This document shows positions 35,486-44,207 of a stretch of DNA of 64,000 bases, piece after piece; positions within the stretch are counted from its first letter, which is position 1, and each line of letters begins with the position of its first letter. The stretch spans positions 558,001 through 622,000 of the forward strand of contig NZ_CALFYO010000021.1 in NCBI RefSeq assembly GCF_937952055.1, given 5' to 3'. This DNA comes from an uncultured Piscinibacter sp. GTDB taxonomy: Bacteria; Pseudomonadota; Gammaproteobacteria; Burkholderiales; Burkholderiaceae_C. The position numbers and the translations under genes are program-made. The notes beneath the pieces are model-generated. The model saw only the letters and a program-made list of their open reading frames with translations, was not told the DNA's origin and made no database searches.

Positions 35486-35821
35486 TGATCTTCTCGATCA
35501 CGGGCTGGCCCAGGGTCGCTACGCAAGTCTTATGCACCCCGCCGCAGCAGTCCAGGCAGCGCGAGGTTGTCGATCTGCAACCTGGAAGCTGCCCTCCACC
35601 AACGACAGTTGATGGCCGGTCTATGCCTGTCGCAGCGTGACCGGAAAGCGGTCATAGGGCCAGAGGCGGCAGAACGTCAGAGATCGCTTTGGAGCACAAG
35701 TCTGATTGGCTCAGTTCGGCCAGGAGCCGTCGCAGGCGACAGGCGGCTGTGCGGAAGGCCCGGCAGCGTTCAGTTGCACCCGCTCGCCGGACAGCGCCGG
35801 CCGGGGTGATGCAGCGACAGC
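35486..35821. other. Intergenic stretch without recognisable genes
   Basis: These 336 bp contain only short open frames with Arg-rich, non-natural translations on both strands. A 6-bp inverted repeat (AGGTTG / CAACCT) lies near 35564-35583. I see no gene, promoter or terminator that I can support. Confidence 0.4.
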
Positions 35822-36358
35822 TCAACCGAGCGCGGGGTTCTCGAGCGCCGGCTCCTGAATCAACAGCTGCGTGCGCACGCATTGCGCGTCGCGCAGCGCC
35901 AGAAACCAGGGGTCCATCTGCAGCACGCGCTGCACCAGTGCATCCACCGCCTGCTCGTCGACGTCGGTCTCGATGGCAATCGAGATGCGTGTCTCCAGGG
36001 GTGCGGCGCTGCGATCACCCAGGCCGAACAAGGCGCCGTCGTCCATGTCGGTCTCCACCGCCACGTCCACCGTGCGCAAGTCGAGTCCGCTGCGCGCCGC
36101 AGCCATCTTGATGCCGATGGCCACGCAGCCCACGATGCCGGCGCGCGCATAGAAGCTGGGCGATGGGCCGGCGCCGTCGCCCCCCATGCGGCTGCCCAGG
36201 TCGCTCACCACTTCGTAGCGCCCCTGCTGGATGTGGCACATCAGACCGGTCTCGACCCGCCCGCGGGTGACCGATGTGGTCACGGCGCGCTCGGGGCTGG
36301 CCTGCAGTCCGCGCATGAACTGGTTCTGGGCGGTCTGGATCTGTTGGTTGCGGTTCAT
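35822..36358 (-). CDS. OsmC-family protein, copy 1
   Basis: A 178-residue OsmC/Ohr-fold protein. The segment SFYARAGIVGCVAIGIKMAAARSGLDLRTV (about residues 78-107) is the helix that carries the conserved Cys of the family, and RTVDVAVETDMDD begins the following strand. OsmC-type proteins reduce organic hydroperoxides with two cysteines; the first Cys of such a pair is not clear here, though a Cys lies in GLMCHIQQG (~53). The ATG at 36358 has a strong GAAGGAG site. It is last in the minus-strand set after the monooxygenase. Confidence 0.8.
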   Translation of the reverse strand: MNRNQQIQTAQNQFMRGLQASPERAVTTSVTRGRVETGLMCHIQQGRYEVVSDLGSRMGGDGAGPSPSFYARAGIVGCVAIGIKMAAARSGLDLRTVDVAVETDMDDGALFGLGDRSAAPLETRISIAIETDVDEQAVDALVQRVLQMDPWFLALRDAQCVRTQLLIQEPALENPALG

Positions 36359-36398
36359 GGCGGTCTCCTTCAAGGGGCTCAACCAAAGTCGGTCGGCA

Positions 36399-37634
36399 TC
36401 AGGCGGCTTGCCGCCCCAGGCTGCGCGCCAGGTGATCGGCCAGTTCGCGCGCGTCATCGCCCACACCATCGAGCAGCGCCGACTTGCGACGCCGCAAGAA
36501 AGGCAGGCCCAGCACCACCAGGCCCGGGGCCACGTGGCCCTGCTGATGGCGAAGCCGGCCACGCGTGTCGAACACGGGCAGGCGCAGGCAACTGAAATCG
36601 GGCCGGAAGCCGGTCGCCCAGATCACGCTGCGGACCCGCCCGCCCGACAGCGGCAGGCGCAAGGGCGGCATGGCCGGACAACGGGTCGGTGCGAAGCGTT
36701 GGGGCGGCGGCACGTGGTCGGGCATGGCCACGGCGGCCCAGGCATCCACGCTGTCGAGCAGGCGGTTCATCTTCAGGTCCGACAGGGCGCACAGGTTGGC
36801 CAGGGAGCCTGCGAAGAGGGCGTGACCATCACGCACATCCACCAGCCGACCGGCGATCCGGACGCCGGCGTCCTGCAGGCTGTTGAGGTCCAGCCACTGT
36901 CGCTCGGGAGCACCCATCAATTGCAGCGAGGGCACACGCCGCGCGCGTTCGATGTCGTCGACCTCGTCCGCGTGCACGTCGAGCAGTCCGGCCCGGTCCA
37001 TCCACCACTGGATGTCCCGCCCACGGTAGTGGCGCGGCATGCGGATGTGCTCGCCCACGGCCAGCGTCACCTCGCGCCCGGCGGCGCGAAGCTCGGCCGC
37101 CAGTTGCATGCCGCTGGCCGACGCGCCCACCACCAGCACCGGTCCGCTGGGCAGCTGGTCCGGATTGCGGTAGGTCAGTGGCGTGAGTTGCACGACGTCC
37201 GACGGCAGGGCCGCCGACAGCGCGGGCACATGGGCCACCTGGCACGCACCGGTGGCGAGCACCACCTGGCGGCATTGCCATTCGCCGTGCTGGGTCGCCA
37301 CGCGGTAGCCCTCGCCGTGCGGCGTGATCGCGTGCACGCCGCTGCGGGTCTCGATGGGTGCCCGGGCGCGGCCGGCGTAAGCCGATAGGAGGTCCACGAC
37401 CTCGCTCATGGACATGTAGCCGTCGGCATCCGGCCCGCGGTAGTCATGGCCCGGCAGGCGGCTCTGCCACCGTGGGGTCAGCAGTCGCAGGCTGTCCCAG
37501 CGCTGGCTGCGCCAGCTCTGGGCCACCTCGCCGCGGTCGAGCACCACGTGCTCGACGCTGCGCTCGCTCAGGCAGTGGCTCATGGCGAGCCCTGCCTGAC
37601 CGGCGCCCACCACGACCGTCGTGATCCGTCTCAT
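36399..37634 (-). CDS. FAD-dependent NAD(P)-binding monooxygenase (CzcO/FMO-like)
   Basis: A 411-residue flavoprotein. The FAD-binding motif is VVVGAGQAGLAMSHCL (residues 7-22), followed by LDRGEVAQSWRSQRWDSLRL; the NADPH-binding motif is VLVVGASASGMQLAAELR (~170). IWATGFRPDFSCL near residue 350 is the ATG motif closing the FAD site. This is the group of CzcO-like and Baeyer-Villiger or N-hydroxylating monooxygenases. The substrate is unknown. It lies between two OsmC-family genes, 26 bp after one and 40 bp before the other. Confidence 0.9.
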   Translation of the reverse strand: MRRITTVVVGAGQAGLAMSHCLSERSVEHVVLDRGEVAQSWRSQRWDSLRLLTPRWQSRLPGHDYRGPDADGYMSMSEVVDLLSAYAGRARAPIETRSGVHAITPHGEGYRVATQHGEWQCRQVVLATGACQVAHVPALSAALPSDVVQLTPLTYRNPDQLPSGPVLVVGASASGMQLAAELRAAGREVTLAVGEHIRMPRHYRGRDIQWWMDRAGLLDVHADEVDDIERARRVPSLQLMGAPERQWLDLNSLQDAGVRIAGRLVDVRDGHALFAGSLANLCALSDLKMNRLLDSVDAWAAVAMPDHVPPPQRFAPTRCPAMPPLRLPLSGGRVRSVIWATGFRPDFSCLRLPVFDTRGRLRHQQGHVAPGLVVLGLPFLRRRKSALLDGVGDDARELADHLARSLGRQAA

Positions 37635-37660
37635 GGCATGGGCTCCGGCAGGCGTGCGGC

Positions 37661-38233
37661 TCAGTTGGCGACCTGCACCGACACGTTGATCGGGTTGGTC
37701 AGGATGTCGAAGACCGCGGAGCGCTTCTGCGACTGCGCCACCAGCGCCTGCACCTGTTCCGGCGTGGCGTCGGCGTCGATGTCGAAGGACACGCGGATCG
37801 CCGAGAAGCCGTTGCGCACGTCCGGGTCCACGCCCAGGATGCCGCGCACGTCGAGGTCGCCCTCGACCGTGGCTCGCACCGAACGCAGCTGGATGCCGCG
37901 GTGCTGCGCGACCGCCGCCACGCCACCGGTGAGGCAGCTGGCCAGGGCCGAGAGCACGATCTCGGGCGGCGTCGGGGCGCTGTCCTTGGCGGCGAAGACT
38001 TCGGGGTGGTCCGACTCGATGGCGAAGCCGCGCGAGCGGCTGTGCTCCTGGCCGAGGCCGAAGAAGCCGTCGATGGTGTTGCGGCTGTGGGTGCCGCTGA
38101 TCCAGTCGCAGCGGCTGCGGAAGGTGAAGGCCGCGGCCTGCGGGGCCTGCTCGAAGGCGCCGCGCGCCCCCATGAGGGCATCGACGTTGACGCCGTTCTG
38201 GACGGGGTCTCGGGCAAGGGTGGCTTGAGACAT
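37661..38233 (-). CDS. OsmC-family protein, copy 2
   Basis: A 190-residue OsmC-family protein that differs clearly from copy 1 at 35.8 kb. Family marks are SDHPEVFAAKDSAPTPPEIVLSALASCLTGG (about residues 74-104, with the conserved Cys) and RGIQLRSVRATVEGDLDVRGILG. The second half, FSAIRVSFDIDADATPEQVQALV, is the usual strand-helix end. The ATG at 38233 follows GAAAGGAATCACC. That leader and the first six codons (MSQATL) are shared with the methyltransferase gene just upstream. Confidence 0.9.
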   Translation of the reverse strand: MSQATLARDPVQNGVNVDALMGARGAFEQAPQAAAFTFRSRCDWISGTHSRNTIDGFFGLGQEHSRSRGFAIESDHPEVFAAKDSAPTPPEIVLSALASCLTGGVAAVAQHRGIQLRSVRATVEGDLDVRGILGVDPDVRNGFSAIRVSFDIDADATPEQVQALVAQSQKRSAVFDILTNPINVSVQVAN

Positions 38234-38292
38234 GGTGATTCCTTTCGGGGGGAAGTGAAGTCGGGAGGCGATGAGGACAGGTGTCGGGACAC

Positions 38293-39171
38293 TCAGGGGC
38301 GCGTGACCGTGACCTTGAGGAACGTGGCCGAGATCGTCGTGGCGTCCTTCGACGGGTTGCGGTTCTCGCGCTCGAACAGGGCGGCGAGCTCGCGCTGCAG
38401 TTCTTCCGCCTTGCCTTGTTGCTCGGCGGCGGCGAACGCATTCATCGTTGGGCCGTAGTAGTGGCGGAAGTCGCTGAGGAACGCGGCCGGCGAGCAGTCG
38501 GTACCGAAGGTGTAGGCGCTGCGCTCGAAAGCGATCTGCGCGGCGGGCACACCGGCAGCGGCAAAACGCTCGATCACGTTGGCCTCGACGCCCCAGGTCA
38601 TCGGGCTGATGAACCCGGCCGGCGGCGGCGGCGAATACGCCGAGCTGATCTTCAGGATCTGCGCGACCAGGGTCGGATCGTTGGGGATCCAGTTGCCCAT
38701 CACGATGCGTCCACCCGGGCGAACGACGCGGACCATTTCCTTGGCGACGTCGAACGGTTTCGGGGCGAACATGGCGCCGAAGATGCTCACGAGCAGGTCG
38801 ACGCTTTGGTCCTCGATGCCTTGCAGGTCGCAGGCGTCACCCTCCTGGAAGCGCAGGTTCGACAGGCCTTCCGCCTGAGCGCGGCGGATGCCCGCCTGCA
38901 CGAGCGGGGCGGAGATGTCGACACCCAGCACCTGTGCGCCCAGCCGCGCGGCGGGCACGGCGGTCGTGCCATCGCCGCAGCCCAGGTCGAGCACCTGCAG
39001 GCCGGGGCGGATGCCGAGGCCGCGCACGAGGGCGTCGCCGCTTTCGCGCATGGTGCGGGCGATGCGGGTGAAGTCGCCCTTCTCCCAGAGGGCCTTGTTT
39101 GGGTTGACGGGGGCCGCGGTGGCGAGGGTTGCGGTGGCGGGGGACGGCGGGGTCAGGGTGGCTTGGGACAT
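38293..39171 (-). CDS. Class I SAM-dependent methyltransferase, copy 1 (UbiE-like)
   Basis: A 292-residue methyltransferase. SAM-binding motif I is VLDLGCGDGTTAVPAARLG (~70-88), with VLGVDISAPLVQAG (motif II), GDACDLQGIEDQSVDLLVSIFG (motif IV region) and VRVVRPGGRIVMGNW (post IV). The C-terminal 100 residues resemble ubiquinone/menaquinone-type small-molecule methyltransferases. The substrate is unknown. The ATG at 39171 follows GAAAGGAAATCACC; the open frame runs 10 codons further. It lies 59 bp before OsmC copy 2. Confidence 0.88.
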   Translation of the reverse strand: MSQATLTPPSPATATLATAAPVNPNKALWEKGDFTRIARTMRESGDALVRGLGIRPGLQVLDLGCGDGTTAVPAARLGAQVLGVDISAPLVQAGIRRAQAEGLSNLRFQEGDACDLQGIEDQSVDLLVSIFGAMFAPKPFDVAKEMVRVVRPGGRIVMGNWIPNDPTLVAQILKISSAYSPPPPAGFISPMTWGVEANVIERFAAAGVPAAQIAFERSAYTFGTDCSPAAFLSDFRHYYGPTMNAFAAAEQQGKAEELQRELAALFERENRNPSKDATTISATFLKVTVTRP

Positions 39172-39214
39172 GGTGATTTCCTTTCGGGGGTTGATTGACA
39201 AAGGGATGGGCGCC

Positions 39215-40102
39215 TCAGCGCGCGCCCGGAGCGCGGGCCGTGATCAGCCAGGAGGAGCTGTCCATCCACAGTCCCTGGCTGTCGGTTTCAACGTCTGCGA
39301 ACAGGTCCGCCAAAGCGGCCTCGATCTGCGGGCGTCGTTCTTCTGCGAGCGGCCCGGCCTCGCGGAAGGTCTCGCCAGCCGGCCCGATGGCCAGCTGAAA
39401 GGCAATGGCGTCGGCGACCGTGCGGCCCACGAGAACCCGGGCATCGACACGCCGGAACTCGATCTCGGTGAAGCCCGCGGCCTCCATCTGGGCGCGGGTC
39501 GTCGCCGGGTCGGCCATCGAGAAGGGCCCGGGCCCGCAGGTCAGCGCATTGGCGCCGGGCGCTGGCAGAAAGCGCAGCACGGTTTCGCGGGCGGCCGTCA
39601 GCCAGGGGTTGTCCTCGCGGCGGCGCCATACGATGTGCGCCATGCGCCCGCCGGGCTTGAGTGCCTTGCGCATGGCGCGCAGGCCAGCCACCGGGTTGGT
39701 GAAGAACATGGTGCCGAAGCGGGCGAAGACGAAGTCGTAGGCCGCCTCGGGCAGTTCGCGTTCGGCATCGCCTTGCGCAAAGCGCAGGTTGTCGGCGCCG
39801 GCCTCGCGGCCATGGCGTTCGGCAATGTCGAGAAAGGCCTGGCAGCAGTCGACGCCCAGCACCTGGCCTTGCGGGCCGACGCGCTGCGCCAGCGCCAGTG
39901 CGGTGTCGCCGAAGCCGCAGCCCACGTCGAGCACGTGGTCGCCGGTACGGATGGGCAGCAGGGGCATCACGGCTTCGCTGTGACGCGACAGGCCGCCCAC
40001 CAGCACGTGCTGGAAGCGCAGGAATTTGGGCGCCAGAATCTGGTTCCAGAACGAGACAATGGCCGTGTCGGCTTCGGGTGCAGCGAGAAGGACCTGGGTC
40101 AT
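39215..40102 (-). CDS. Class I SAM-dependent methyltransferase, copy 2
   Basis: A 295-residue methyltransferase related in layout to the next gene: motif I is VLDVGCGFGDTALALAQRVG (~55-74), then VLGVDCCQAFLDIAERHG, DFVFARFGTMFF and RKALKPGGRMAHIVWRRRED. The C-terminal part has FSMADPATTRAQMEAAGF, typical of this group. No substrate can be named. The ATG at 40102 is chosen at the first family-like residue; the upstream frame is a shadow of DUF2917. It starts 38 bp after the DUF2917 stop. Confidence 0.88.
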   Translation of the reverse strand: MTQVLLAAPEADTAIVSFWNQILAPKFLRFQHVLVGGLSRHSEAVMPLLPIRTGDHVLDVGCGFGDTALALAQRVGPQGQVLGVDCCQAFLDIAERHGREAGADNLRFAQGDAERELPEAAYDFVFARFGTMFFTNPVAGLRAMRKALKPGGRMAHIVWRRREDNPWLTAARETVLRFLPAPGANALTCGPGPFSMADPATTRAQMEAAGFTEIEFRRVDARVLVGRTVADAIAFQLAIGPAGETFREAGPLAEERRPQIEAALADLFADVETDSQGLWMDSSSWLITARAPGAR

Positions 40103-40140
40103 GACGATCTCCGGTGAATGGGTGGCGCCAGGGGCTGCTT

Positions 40141-40479
40141 TCAGACCATCAGGCAGCGGGCGGGCTTGAGCGCCTGGATCAGCAGCCCCTGGTGGGTGCC
40201 GCAGTGCAGGCTCTCGCCGGGGTCGAGGAAGACATCCACCGGGCAGTGCTCGAAGGTCAGCCAGAGACGCCCTTCGAGGCAGCGGACCTCGCGGCCCTGG
40301 GGATGGCGCACGCTGTGCAGTTGCTCGCGCTGCAGCGACAGCACGACGCAAGCGGCCGGTGCGGGCGCTGCTGCCGCGTCGAGGCGGCGGCGCAGCCGGC
40401 GAAAGATCTGACGGATGCGGGCGCCAAGGGGCATCGGCGCGGCTGGCAGGGGGGTCGGGAGCAGGGTCGTGGCGTTCAT
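40141..40479 (-). CDS. DUF2917 protein
   Basis: A 112-residue protein whose C-terminal ~70 residues fit DUF2917, a small cupin-like fold: EVRCLEGRLWLTFEHCPVDVFLDPGESLHCG. The N-terminal ~45 residues are Pro/Ala/Arg-rich. It is first in the minus-strand set of methyltransferases, OsmC proteins and monooxygenase, and divergent from the large regulator. DUF2917 proteins often occur next to regulators in Burkholderiales; their role is unknown. Confidence 0.75.
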   Translation of the reverse strand: MNATTLLPTPLPAAPMPLGARIRQIFRRLRRRLDAAAAPAPAACVVLSLQREQLHSVRHPQGREVRCLEGRLWLTFEHCPVDVFLDPGESLHCGTHQGLLIQALKPARCLMV

Positions 40480-40567
40480 GGTTCGGTCCTTCGGTGTCGT
40501 GACCCGGGTGGGTCGTTGTCGATGGATGAACTGTCTCGCCGAGGGGGGCTTGCTGTCCTTTGACGCG

Positions 40568-40603
40568 CCTAATCAGCGCCTAAACGTTTCTAATCAGGCG
40601 CTG
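40568..40603. promoter_or_regulatory. Operator-like array in the DUF2917 / large-regulator divergent promoter
   Basis: CTAA occurs three times at 40569, 40580 and 40590 (11- and 10-bp steps), and the octamer CTAATCAG twice (40569 and 40590, 21 bp apart). In addition CAGCGCCT (40574-40581) and AGGCGCTG (40596-40603) are perfect inverted arms. Direct half-sites at helical spacing are what OmpR-type winged helices bind, and the gene next to it encodes such a domain. Confidence 0.6.
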
Positions 40604-40682
40604 CTGCGTGGCCGATGTGCGCTTCGGGCGAACGGTTTGCGGCCCAACGCGGGTATGGTCTCGCCCTGAGGAGATTGCCCCC

Positions 40683-43600
40683 ATGCCCATGCGCTACACC
40701 TTTGGCCGCGTCGAGGTCCTGCCGGACCAGCGACTCGTGCTGGTTGACGGTCAGGCCGCGGAGCTGGGTGCGCGGGCTTTCGACCTGCTCGTGTGCCTGA
40801 TCGAGTCGCGCGATCGCGTGATGGGCAAGGCCGAACTCCTCGAACGCGTCTGGCCCGGGCTGGTGGTCGAGGAGAACAACCTGTCGGTGCAGGTGTCGGC
40901 CTTGCGCAAGCTGCTCGGGCGCGAGGCCGTGGCGACCATCCCCGCGCGCGGCTACCGCTTCTCGGCCGCGCTGTCGGTGACCGATGAGGCCGTTGCACCC
41001 ACCGCGGCCTCGAATGCATCCGCACCCGCCGAGTCGGTGCCGGTGGCCGGCGACGAGCGCCCTGCCGATCTGTTCGTCGGCCGCAAGACCGAACTGGCCC
41101 AGTTGATGGCCGCGCTGGACAGCGCGCGCCGCGGCGCCGGACGCATGGTGCTGCTGGCCGGCTCCGGCGGCATCGGCAAATCGCACCTGCTGCAACGGCT
41201 GGCGTGGCAGGCCCAACGCGAAGGCGCGGTGGTCGGCTGGGGCCGTTGTCCCGAGGAGGCCGGCGCCCCGCCCTTCTGGGCCTGGCGCCAGTTGATCCGA
41301 GGGCAGCTCCATGCCTGCAGCGACGAGCAAGCCCTCGCCCTGCTGGGCAACGGCATCGCCGACATCGCGTCCATCGCACCCGAGGTGGCCGAGCGCTTCG
41401 GCCTGCAGGCCGACAGTGCCGTCACGACCGATTCGCAACAGTCGCGCTTTCGTCTCTTCGACGCCGTCGTCGGCTTCTGGCGCCGGGCCGCACGGCGCAC
41501 GCCGGTGCTCCTGGCGTTCGAGGACCTGCACTGGGCGGATGCGTCCTCGCTGCGGCTGTTGGCCTTTCTGGCCCATGAGCTTGCGGACTGCGCGCTGCTG
41601 ATCGTCGGCACCTACCGCGACACGGAACTCTCGCGCCAGCACCCGTTGTTCGACACCCTGGCCGAGCTGGCCCGCGCCAGCGGGTGCCAGCGTATCGAAC
41701 TGCGCGGCCTGAGCGTCGGCGAGACGCAGGAGTTCGCCAGCGCCATCAGCGGCCAGGCGGCCAGCGCGCGCCTGGTGCAGGCCCTGCACACTCGCACCGA
41801 AGGCCACCCGCTGTTCCTCGTCGAGACGCTGCGCTACCTCCTCGACACCCAGGGCCCGCAGGGCCTGGGCGCGGCTGGCGAGGACGCGCCCTGGCTGAAG
41901 GCCATTCCGGCGGGCGTGCGCGAGGTGATCGGGCAGCGCCTCAATCGACTGTCTGCCGCCGCCGCTCGCACACTGGCGGTGGCAGCGTGCATCGGTCGCC
42001 GATTCGACCTGGCGCTGTTGAGCGATCTGGATGCCGACACCGACGAAGAGGCCTTGCTGCAGACCCTGGAAGAAGCCATGGACGAGCACCTCATCGAGCC
42101 GATGCCGGACGCGCAGGACTTCCGCTTCAGCCATGCCTTGATCCGCGAAACGCTCTACGACGAGATGCTGCCGCTGCGCCGCGCGCGCCTGCACCTGCGC
42201 ATCGGCGAGGCACTCGAACAGCGCCACGGCACCGACGACCCCGGCATCTGGTCGCAACTGGCGGTGCACTTCAGCGAAGCCGGCGCTGGCGATGCCGCGC
42301 ACAAGGCGCTCGACTACGCCGAGCGCGCGGCCGGTCACGCCGGCAAAGTGCTGGCCTTCGAAGAGGCCATTCGCCTGTACGACGTGGCCTTGCAGTTGCT
42401 TCAACGACACGCACCGCGCGATCTGCAGCGCCGCTGCCGCGTGCTGCAGGCAATCGGCGACGCACAGCTGTGGCACGGCAACGTGGAAGCGGCCAACGAG
42501 CTGTTTCGACAGGCCACCGCGCTGGCGCGCCAGACCGACCAGGCCGATGCGTTCGCGCGAGCAGCCATCGGCTATGCCAACAGCAGTACCCAGGCCAGCC
42601 GATCCGGCGAGGCCGCGGTGGCGATGCTGGTGGAGGCCATTGCCGGCTACCCGGCCAACGACAGCGTGCGCGTAGAGCTCGTCTCGCGCCTGTGTGTGGC
42701 CTACATCTACTGCGACCGACCCGCCGAGGCCATGGAAGCCCATCGCAATGCGGTGGCGCTGGCGCGCGAACTGGACGATCCGCGCAGCCTGCACATGGCA
42801 CTGGCGGCCATCTCGGCGGCCGTGTTCTGGCCCGAGATGCTGCACGAGCGGTTGGCCGCAACCCGCGAGGCCTGGGACATCGCGGAACAGCTCAACCTGC
42901 GCGAGCGGGTGTCGCAACTGATGGCGTACTTCATGTGCGACCTGATGCACGCAGGCGACAGCCTCCAGCTGGCCAGCGTCTGTGCCCGCGGCCGGGCGTT
43001 GGCCACGCAATGGCGTTCACCCTTCTGGCTCGCGGTGTGCCAGCACATGGAAGTGCTGATGGCCATCAACGAGGGCCGCCTGGACGATGCAGAACGCTGG
43101 GCCATGCAGGCCTTGCAGAGCGGGCGCGCGGTCGCCGAGGACAAGGTCGTCAGCGCCTTCGGCATGCAGATGTTCTGCCTGCGGCGCGAGCAAGGCCGCT
43201 TGCGCGAAGCATTGCCCATGCTGGAGCATTTCGTGCGCACCAACACCGAGGCGCAGACCTGGAAGCCGGGCCTGGCCCTGATCTACGCCGAACTCGACAT
43301 GCGCAAGGCCTGCGAGGCCGAGTACCACAGCGTGGCCTGGCACCGCGTGCAAGGCCGTCTGAGCGATGCCGCGCGCACCACCTCGGTCATGCTGCTCGCC
43401 GAGGTCTGCGTCTACCTTGAGGACCTGACGCGCGCCGGGCAGCTGTACGACCTGCTGAGCGGCCGCGCGGGCATGGCCTTGCTGGGAGACTCGAGCGGCC
43501 CTTGCCTGGGGTCAGCCGACCGCTTGCTGGGCAGCCTGGCCACCGTGATGGGGCGCTGGGACGAGGCGCAAGCCCACTTCGAAGCCGCGCTCGCAGCCGA

Positions 43601-43802
43601 CAGCGCCGCAGGTTCACGGGTGTGGGTGGCCCACGGCCACCACCGCTACGCCTGGATGCTGCAGCGACGGGCCCGCAAAGGAGACGCGCGGCGGGCGCTC
43701 GCCTTGCTGGAGGTGGCGCTGGCCGAATCCACGGCGCTCGGCCTGCAGGCCCTGACCCCGCGCATCCGGGCGCTCATCGATGCCTCGCTGACCACGAACT
43801 GA
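40683..43802 (+). CDS. Winged-helix / AAA ATPase / TPR transcriptional regulator
   Basis: A 1039-residue regulator. Residues 1-~100 are an OmpR/PhoB-type DNA-binding domain (FDLLVCLIESRDRVMGKAELL, LRKLLGREAVATIPARGYRF). Residues ~125-400 are an AAA/STAND-type ATPase: FVGRKTELAQLMAAL, Walker A GSGGIGKSHLL (~160), Walker B LLAFEDLHWADASS (~280), followed by the GTYRD sensor. From ~530 to the end it is TPR-like helical repeats. Proteins of this class (BTAD/CadC-like fusions) switch on activators by ligand or protein binding to the repeats. The ATG at 40683 follows GAGGAG. It likely controls the divergent gene set and perhaps the DUF4242 gene. Confidence 0.9.
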   Translation: MPMRYTFGRVEVLPDQRLVLVDGQAAELGARAFDLLVCLIESRDRVMGKAELLERVWPGLVVEENNLSVQVSALRKLLGREAVATIPARGYRFSAALSVTDEAVAPTAASNASAPAESVPVAGDERPADLFVGRKTELAQLMAALDSARRGAGRMVLLAGSGGIGKSHLLQRLAWQAQREGAVVGWGRCPEEAGAPPFWAWRQLIRGQLHACSDEQALALLGNGIADIASIAPEVAERFGLQADSAVTTDSQQSRFRLFDAVVGFWRRAARRTPVLLAFEDLHWADASSLRLLAFLAHELADCALLIVGTYRDTELSRQHPLFDTLAELARASGCQRIELRGLSVGETQEFASAISGQAASARLVQALHTRTEGHPLFLVETLRYLLDTQGPQGLGAAGEDAPWLKAIPAGVREVIGQRLNRLSAAAARTLAVAACIGRRFDLALLSDLDADTDEEALLQTLEEAMDEHLIEPMPDAQDFRFSHALIRETLYDEMLPLRRARLHLRIGEALEQRHGTDDPGIWSQLAVHFSEAGAGDAAHKALDYAERAAGHAGKVLAFEEAIRLYDVALQLLQRHAPRDLQRRCRVLQAIGDAQLWHGNVEAANELFRQATALARQTDQADAFARAAIGYANSSTQASRSGEAAVAMLVEAIAGYPANDSVRVELVSRLCVAYIYCDRPAEAMEAHRNAVALARELDDPRSLHMALAAISAAVFWPEMLHERLAATREAWDIAEQLNLRERVSQLMAYFMCDLMHAGDSLQLASVCARGRALATQWRSPFWLAVCQHMEVLMAINEGRLDDAERWAMQALQSGRAVAEDKVVSAFGMQMFCLRREQGRLREALPMLEHFVRTNTEAQTWKPGLALIYAELDMRKACEAEYHSVAWHRVQGRLSDAARTTSVMLLAEVCVYLEDLTRAGQLYDLLSGRAGMALLGDSSGPCLGSADRLLGSLATVMGRWDEAQAHFEAALAADSAAGSRVWVAHGHHRYAWMLQRRARKGDARRALALLEVALAESTALGLQALTPRIRALIDASLTTN

Positions 43803-43817
43803 GTCGCCCCTGGCGCC

Positions 43818-44087
43818 TCAGGCAGCCGGAACGGGGATGTGCGCGCCGTAGGCCTGCGACACCTCCACGATGGAATCGATCGGCACGCCATTGCGGCGCG
43901 CAGCCTCGCGCAGGGCCTCGGGATCCCTGGCCTCGTACAGGCAGTAGGACTTGCGCTTGTCGGCGCTGAGAAACGAAAACACCCAGTTCACGCCGAGTTC
44001 GCCATTGATCTCCGAGACGGCACGCACCTTGGCAGCATCGAGGTCGAGGGCTTCGGCAAATTTGCGTTCGACAAGGTACAGCGGCAC
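43818..44087 (-). CDS. DUF4242 protein
   Basis: An 89-residue protein fitting DUF4242 (MPLYLVERKFAEALDLDAAKV, NWVFSFLSADKRKSYCLYEARDPEALREAARRNG), a small alpha/beta fold seen in SCO4226-like nickel-binding proteins. No cofactor can be shown from sequence. The start is a GTG at 44087 after an AAGGAG site 7 bp upstream. It is convergent with the large regulator (15 bp between stops) and may belong to the same functional set. Confidence 0.8.
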   Translation of the reverse strand: MPLYLVERKFAEALDLDAAKVRAVSEINGELGVNWVFSFLSADKRKSYCLYEARDPEALREAARRNGVPIDSIVEVSQAYGAHIPVPAA

Positions 44088-44207
44088 GTCGCGCTCCTTT
44101 GATCAGAGGGGGTGTGGATCGGCACGGGTCGCACCATGGCACGACTCGCCCCTGCGCGCAAGCCGCGCTTCGCCGCGCGGTGGCAATGCCCAGCGCGCAT
44201 GGGAAAC

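Noticed and set aside
40590..43010. 806-codon minus-strand frame opposite the large regulator
   Set aside because: Composition is His/Arg/Gln-rich and matches no family; the sense-strand regulator is clear.
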